Origin: Symbiodinium natans | Lineage: Eukaryota > Sar > Dinophyceae > Suessiales > Symbiodiniaceae | Length of the DNA: 64,000 nt | NCBI GenBank assembly: GCA_905221605.1 | Contig: CAJNDS010001746.1 | Location: forward strand, 1 to 64,000 | Direction: 5' to 3' | Part shown: positions 58,301 through 64,000 of the stretch, in pieces | Numbering within the stretch: the first letter of the stretch is position 1 | How the letters are laid out: each line of letters starts with the position of its first letter | Translations under genes and position numbers: made by a program | Notes under the pieces: model-generated | What the model was told of the DNA's origin: nothing | Database searches by the model: none | The model's input: the letters and a program-made list of their open reading frames with translations, nothing else

Positions 58301-59195
58301 GGCACGGGGCCCTCGCGCGATGCGCGGCCCCAGCATTGTGGAGCGACTTTCACAGTATGTCGTGTGGACACACGCCTGTTTGTTAAGCCATTATAACCCC
58401 TCTAACAATAGAACTCTGGCATGCGACCACGTGAAACTGAGGCTCCAGCTTTTGTGAGATATACCCCTTGACCATCAAGTATCGGTAAAGCTCGCCCTCA
58501 ACACTTCATTTGCCGTGCCTCTGAGTGGGTTGCTGCCCCCCTACCTGCTCTACACCACCCCCAGACCCTGCCTCACTCCCCACCCCACCTTGCGCGGACC
58601 TTCCACTCAACCCTGAATCCTGGGGGCAGCCCCTTACAGAGACACTTCCTTCTGATTGGTTTGCAGCTTTTCGGCTTTCCGTTTCCCCCTATTAGTGGCA
58701 CCCCCCTAACATGAGAGTCACCCCCCCTATGTGCAGAAGGCCTTGCTGCTCTCGAGCAGTCTCTGTTGGGCGTCCACCCCCCTATCCTATTTCCCCCTAA
58801 ACCTGCCCTGCCTCACTCCCGAACGAAACCCTAGTTGAATGCACGCACTGCCTCGACCTTCCACGTTCTTCTTCTTCTTCTTCTTCGGGGCTTGACAGGC
58901 ACGCGAGCACCCTCCGCGCACAAGGGGCGCCCAATCCGTGGTCCAGTCGGTGTGAGACGTTCAAACCCCCCGGGAAGACTGCCAGGTCTCATCCCCATAC
59001 CTCCCAACACTAATTCGTCTTCCAGGTTCTCTCTCTCTCTCTCGCTCTCTCTATCTCTCTCACCCCTCTCACCGTCTAAACTCCTACTCCTGTGAGGGCG
59101 GAGCTTCTGGCTGCACTTGGCGTGAGGGCATTTCGGAAGTCGGTCTGCTGACCCTCGGACCCTGAATACCCTGAACTCCGACTGATCGAGCTCAC

Positions 59196-60458
59196 GGATG
59201 CCTGCAAGAGCTTGTCAACCTGGCAGCGGAGCGGGTGTTGCAATTGAGGCTTTGAGGCTTCATCAACAGCTCCGGTCGTCGTGATTGTTAGGGTGAGACA
59301 ACGATGAAGGCGAGAAGCCTGCTGCTGAAAAGGATCAGGCTGGGTGTTGGCAGGCATCGTTGCCTTAAAATCAGGCAATGACGATGATCGATGTGATGTC
59401 AGACTCGTCAGACTCAGCACGGCCACTCTACGATCTACATCAATGCACTACGCCAGGGCAGCTGCTGGCGTCTGGAGGGCCGACGTCACGTCCTGAATGA
59501 CATGAGTCGAGTCCTCTGCAGTAGCGCTAGAACTCTGAAGCAAGTACAGAGTAGTATCCGGACTGAGCGAGCGACTGCCTTGACCTTGTCCGCCCCGGCT
59601 GTCGCAGCATCCGTTGCCTCGCAGAGTTCGGGACCACCTTCTCGTCTTCGTGTCATTTTAGTCTGCAATGTTTTCGCATAGAGGATCCAGAGACTGACGG
59701 ACCGTTGTGAAAGTAGAACTTCACCGTTCTGAGCAGCGGACGCTTTTCAAAGCATCAGCCGCCGCCTGCAAGCGCACTGCAAAAGCACTGCAGAAGCACT
59801 TTGGTTCTGGGTCTCGGAGTGAGCCCTCTCCCTCTCTCAGGTCTCTCTCTCTGTCTCTCACAGCCCGAGAATTGCCTTCTGAAGCTGGTCGACCTGACAG
59901 GCTTAAGACTGCAAATCAGCTCTTTTCTTCTGCTTGGTGGCTTGCGGGGGGGGAGCTTCGGAGCTTCGGAGCTTGCATGCGAGCCGGGCGCCTGCTTCCG
60001 AGCCTGCTGTTGAAGTCCCGCAGGCGTCAAAGCGAGGGGAGCCGGTGCCTCGGAAGGTGGCGTCAGGTTCACATATGGGTTCACATGGGTTCACGTTTCG
60101 CCCTGCGCTTTCATGTCGTTGCACGTTGCATCACAGGCCGCTGCGGTGCTGGCCGCTGGCATCTTGAGCGCCGATGCGACATCCTGAAAAGACGCAACTT
60201 CTGACTTCGTTCGATGCAAGGCACGGCGAGCGGCAGGAGGCAATCACCGACCTAAGCCATTGACTGCCACAACCTTGTCTGCCCCGGCTTTTGCAGCATC
60301 AGACACCTGAGTTGCGCCAAATATTCTGATCTGTGAGATGATGTGAGATGTGCATGCTGAATGGTTCGGTGGTGTTCACACAGACAAAGAAGTCACTTCT
60401 GCACAGTGTGCGCTTGGCAGCGGACGCTTTTGGCAGCAGTAGCCGCCGCATGCACGGC
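59196..60458 (-). CDS. Diverged mini-exon block
   Basis: In transcript order: AVHAAATAAKS 60426-60458 (III, 33 nt, acceptor CGCCAG); VSDAAKAGADK 60274-60306 (I, acceptor ACTCAG, donor GTTGTG); APAPLALTPAGLQQQ 60004-60048 (IV, 45 nt, GC donor); AAADALKS 59742-59765 (III); ATDAATAGADK 59585-59617 (I, acceptor CTGCGAG); ATMPANTQPDPFQQQ 59319-59363 (IV, 45 nt, acceptor TTTTAAG, GC donor); VDKLLQAS 59196-59219 (III-like, donor GTGAGC). The flanking DNA is unlike the macrorepeat, so recurrence of identical exon sizes, phases and end motifs is strong evidence for real exons. The class IV exons here lack the Pro-Ala-Val expansion and may be the ancestral short form. Confidence 0.55.
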
Positions 60459-60779
60459 CTGGCGCTGTCGTTTTTTGGTGGTACTCTCGTGGTGCTCTCC
60501 CTTCTCGCTCTCCCTCTCCACATGTCTCTCTCATGCGGGGGGATGCTGCCGACACCACTGCGCGTGCTTTCTTGAAAGCATCAATAGATCGGAGAGTGGA
60601 AACTCGACTTGAACTCAGACTCATCCTGTCATCTTGAGGCTGCTGGTGAAAATGCCGGAGATGAGATATCATAGTTGGAGCGACTTGAGGCATTCGTAAC
60701 AACAGGAACTGCAATGCGTTATGCTGAGCTGTGCAAGACCCCGTTTAACCACTTCTGGACTGCGCACTGCTGTGGAGAC

Positions 60780-63526
60780 CTTGTCCGTCTCGGCTTTTGC
60801 CTGATCGGAGGCCTCCAGTCAGCGATTCTCTGGCGCGCTCTGGCTACTGTCTAATCCAGTTCGAAGTCCATAGTCGTTTGGATGAGACGTACGCGGTTTT
60901 CTGGCCCAGGTCTCTCAAGCTTGGCAGCGGACGCTTTGTGCAGCATCAGACATTGCCTGCAAGCACTGCTTCGCTCTGCCCTCCTGCTCACTCTCCGGTC
61001 TCTCTCGCACTCTCTGCCGGCGGAATGATGCAGCCACTACTTGCTGCAGAGTGCCACAGGCAGCAGTGCTCATGCTTGCTAAGGGCGTCAAGGATATCAA
61101 AGGCAGGCTGGAGCTTGGAAATTTACGTATGGTAGAATTCGAACTCAGATCGATCCGGCTCGCTGGCGCCTTCATAAGCTTGTCGGCCTGACGTGCAATA
61201 GAACATGAGGCTCTCGATGTGATGCGGGGCCTATAATGCTTTGTTGCTGAGCCTGCGCTTTAATTTCCGCCGGCGCTGGCACCGCCGGAACGGCAGGCGT
61301 CGCCGGAACGGCAGGCGTCGCCGGAACGGCAGGCGTTGCAGGAACGGCGGGCACTGCCGGAACGGCGGGTGCTGCCGGCACGGCGGGCGCTGCCGGCACG
61401 GCGGGCGCCGCCGGAACGGCAGGCACCAGTGCCGCAATTGCCTCAAGACAGGGCTGACATCTTGATGATTGCACAGGGGGCCTCACCGGCCATCACAGAA
61501 CGCAGACTTAGCCGGCCACTTCTGCAGCCTTGTCCTCCATGGCTTTGCCCACAGCGGCGGCCTTCTCATACTCAGCTCAAGACTCCATCAAGGCTCTTAG
61601 TATTTGGCACCCTGGAAACAACCTCCGACAAGATCTACTGACCCAGCTGGCCGGTGAAGTGTGAGATGTGCATGAACTGCGCCACACACCGTAAACGACA
61701 CCGACCTTGTCCGCTGTGGATTTTGCCTGACCGGAGGCCTGCAGTCAGCTTCTCGGGCATGGTCTGGCTACTGTCCAATCCAGATCCAGTCCACTAGTGT
61801 GCCATTACCGTTTGGATGGGGTGTGCGTGGGACGATCGGGTACGGTTTACTGGCCCAAGGCTTCTCCAAGAAAGCCGTCAGCGCTTGGCGGCGGACACTT
61901 TGTGCAGCATCAGACATTGCCTGCAAGCACTGCTTCGCTCTGCCCTCCTGCTCACTCTCCGGTCTCTCTCGCACTCTCTGCCGGCGGAATGATGCAGCCA
62001 CTACTTGCTGCAGAGTGCCACAGGCAGCAGTGCTCATGCTTGCTAAGGGCATCAAGGAAACTTCCTAACCCCAACTCAAACCGATCCGGTTCGCTGGCGC
62101 CTTCACAAGCTTCTTGGCCTGACAGCAATAGAACATGAGGCTCTCGACAATTTTTCGGCATTTTGCTGAGCCTGGTCCTGAAGCGCCGGTGCTGGCACCG
62201 CCGGCACGCCGGGCGTCGCCGGTGCGGGCGCTAGTGCCGCGAGTGCCTCAGGAACATGAGTCTTCACTGGGTTTAGCTGAGTAAAGATGCATTAAGCCTG
62301 TCTAGAGCTGAATTAACACGCAAACCTCCTTTTGGCAGCCCGAGTGGTGCTTGCTTTGCTGGAGAACAGCCGAGAACGAAGCATGCTAAGCCGGCGACTG
62401 ATGCAGCCTTGTCCACCATGGCTTTATGCGCATCGATGGCCTTCGCATGTGCGCAGTCCCCGCCGCTGGTATAATTGGCCTTCTCACCCTGGAAACAGAG
62501 ATGTGCATGCTGGAAGGTTCTTTGGTCCTGGTGCCCTCAAAGCCCTCAAAGCACTAACTCTGCGCTATTTGTGTTTGGGCTTTTCGAAGCTATGATCAGG
62601 ACCAACAGCAGCTGCTAGATCAAAGAGATGGTCGTCAAACGAAACGAAGAGACCGCCAACCGGACTGTGCCAGACGACCTGGTCCGCCGTGCTTTTTGCC
62701 TGATCGGAGGCCTCCAGTCAGCTTCTCTGGCAAGTTCTGGTGACTACTGTCCAATCAAGATCCAATCCACTAGTAGCCTAGCGGGTTTGTTATTACCGTT
62801 TGGATGATGTGCGTGGGACGTTCAAGTACGGTTGTCTGGCCCAAGGTCTCTCCAAGAAATCAACCCTCTGCGCTGTCAGTGCTTGGCAGCGGACGCTTTT
62901 CGCAGCATCAGACATTGCCTGCAAGCACCGCGTTCTCTGCCCTCCTGCTCTCCGTCTATGTCTCTATCGCACTCTCTGCAGGCCGACGGAAGCAGCTGCT
63001 ATACGCTGCAGAGCCACAAACAGCAGTGCTCATGCTTGCTAATGGCATCGCTGGCTGGAGCGTGGAAGTTTACCTATTGTACAAGTGATCTCAGATCGAT
63101 CCGGTTCGCTGGCGCCTTCACAAGCTTGTCGGCCTGACATGCCACAGAATCATGAGGCTCTCGATGCGGTGCGGGGCCTATATTGTCTTGTTGCTGGGCC
63201 TGCGCTTTAATTTCCGCCGGCGCTGGCACCGCCGGAACGGCAGGCGTCGCCGGAACGGCAGGCGTTGCAGGAACGGCGGGCACTGCTGGAACGGCAGGCG
63301 TTGCAGGAACGGCGGGCACTGCTGGAACTGCAGGCACTGCCGGAACGGCGGGTGCTGCCGGCACGGCGGGCGCCGCCGGAACGGCAGGCACCAGTGCCGC
63401 AATTGCCTCAAGACAGGGCTGACATCTTGATGATTGCACAGGGCGCCTCACCGGCCAGCACAGAACGCCGACTCAGCCGGGCACTTCAGCAGCCTTGTCC
63501 TCCATGGCTTTGCCCACAGCGGCGGC
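60780..63526 (-). CDS. Mini-exon block nearest the window end
   Basis: In transcript order: AAAVGKAMEDK 63494-63526 (II); class IV 63200-63406 (69 residues); AMSDAAKS 62895-62918 (III); ASDQAKSTADQ 62679-62711 (I; ends CAG, not AAG); AIDAHKAMVDK 62408-62440 (II); class IV 62172-62246 (25 residues, starts ALAALAPAPATPG, ends LQDQ); AMSDAAQS 61897-61920 (III); ASGQAKSTADK 61706-61738 (I); AAAVGKAMEDK 61529-61561 (II); class IV 61253-61441 (63 residues, starts AIAALVPAVPAAP); AMSDAAQS 60933-60956 (III); ASDQAKAETDK 60780-60812 (I). The II-IV-III-I order is the same as in the macrorepeat. The gene's 5' end is not seen. Confidence 0.6.
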
Positions 63527-63589
63527 CTTCTCATATTCAGCTCAAGGCGCTTCCTGCGCTAGATATTTTGCACCCTGGATACAACCGGG

Positions 63590-64000
63590 TTTCTTGTAGG
63601 TGTATGGGTAACACAAAGCCCGCTCCCACCCCAAAACCCCCTCGACCCCATGCACCACCACCCCACCACCCGCTTTCCTCTTCATGTTTTCCTTGATTGG
63701 GTCCTTTCCAACTACTTCCTCTTCTTGCTGGCGCTATCCTGCATGTACACCGCACCCACTCGTTTGCCTCCATGGTTTCAGGGCTTAAGCTTCAGGCACA
63801 CTTTCGCCATGTGTATTTGGACTGAAATATGTCTCCCCCCCCCCCCCCCCCCACCCCCTTAGGCGACAGGTGTGCGCATGAACTGCATGTCCTCTCGACA
63901 GCAGACGCCTCGCAGCTGTGTAGGCCCCGGCCGAGGCGGGTCGAATAGCGTGAAAAAACTATCAGGACCAACATCTGCAGCAGCTGCTAGATCAAAGAGA
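63590..64000. other. C-rich intergenic or intronic sequence, with start of another repeat copy
   Basis: Contains CCCCACC-rich stretches and a poly-C run (63833-63852). The last ~40 bases (from about 63960, ATCAGGACCAACA...GCAGCTGCTAGATCAAAGAGA) repeat 62593-62632 with a small insertion, so the mini-exon repeat family probably continues beyond the window. Confidence 0.6.

Noticed and set aside
57690-58457. 255-codon + strand ORF with SLSLSL run
   Set aside because: It translates CT and CTCG microsatellites and has no domain.

Overview
This is nuclear DNA from a eukaryote, most likely a dinoflagellate or related alga. The evidence is inferential: intron-rich minus-strand exons, GC-AG as well as GT-AG introns, degenerate interstitial TTTAGGG-type telomere-like tracts, abundant microsatellites and tandem repeats, no bacterial-style operons, and every gene I can support on the same (minus) strand. 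A haptophyte or cryptophyte is not excluded. No rRNA, tRNA or CRISPR array was recognised.

Layout. 1-225: AT-rich block unlike the rest. 472-1130: small unknown gene with a one-base homopolymer frameshift. 1.4-5.6 kb: telomere-like tracts on both sides of a ~110-bp minisatellite. 5.7-5.9 kb: exon with an in-frame TGA. 9-12.5 kb: multi-exon gene with up to three SAP (DNA-binding) modules. 14.9-18.8 kb: ~636-bp tandem repeat carrying mini-exons. 23.1-23.3 kb: one isolated mini-exon pair. 26.2-28.3 kb: intronless 718-residue fusion of a DMT/SLC35-like transporter and a phosphagen-kinase-like domain. 31.5-32.8 kb: a small acidic protein and an F-box-like protein. 34.6-41.1 kb and 52.6-57.9 kb: two diverged copies of one segmental duplication. 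41.5-50.7 kb: four and a bit copies of a 2.2-kb macrorepeat. 50.7-63.5 kb: diverged relatives of the same modules.

The main discovery candidate is the mini-exon system. Across 41.8-63.5 kb the minus strand holds about fifty tiny exons of four classes, all starting and ending at codon boundaries: 33-nt exons of form A-S-D-x-x-K-x-x-A-D-K (class I), 33-nt exons such as AIDAQKAMVDE (class II), 24- or 33-nt exons such as AMSDAAQS (class III), and 45-207-nt Pro/Ala/Val exons ending in L-Q-x-Q (class IV). Each is bounded by AG and by GT or GC. Exon length stays a multiple of three while the intervening sequence gains and loses bases. The spliced product would be a long modular protein of 11-residue, probably amphipathic-helical repeats separated by Pro-Ala-Val hinges, built by tandem exon duplication. 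Related mini-exons occur at 15-19 kb and 23 kb. Neither end of the large gene is visible, and the array probably continues beyond 64 kb.

Splice sites were read by eye and are not confirmed by transcripts. Family assignments rest on recognised motifs, not on searches.
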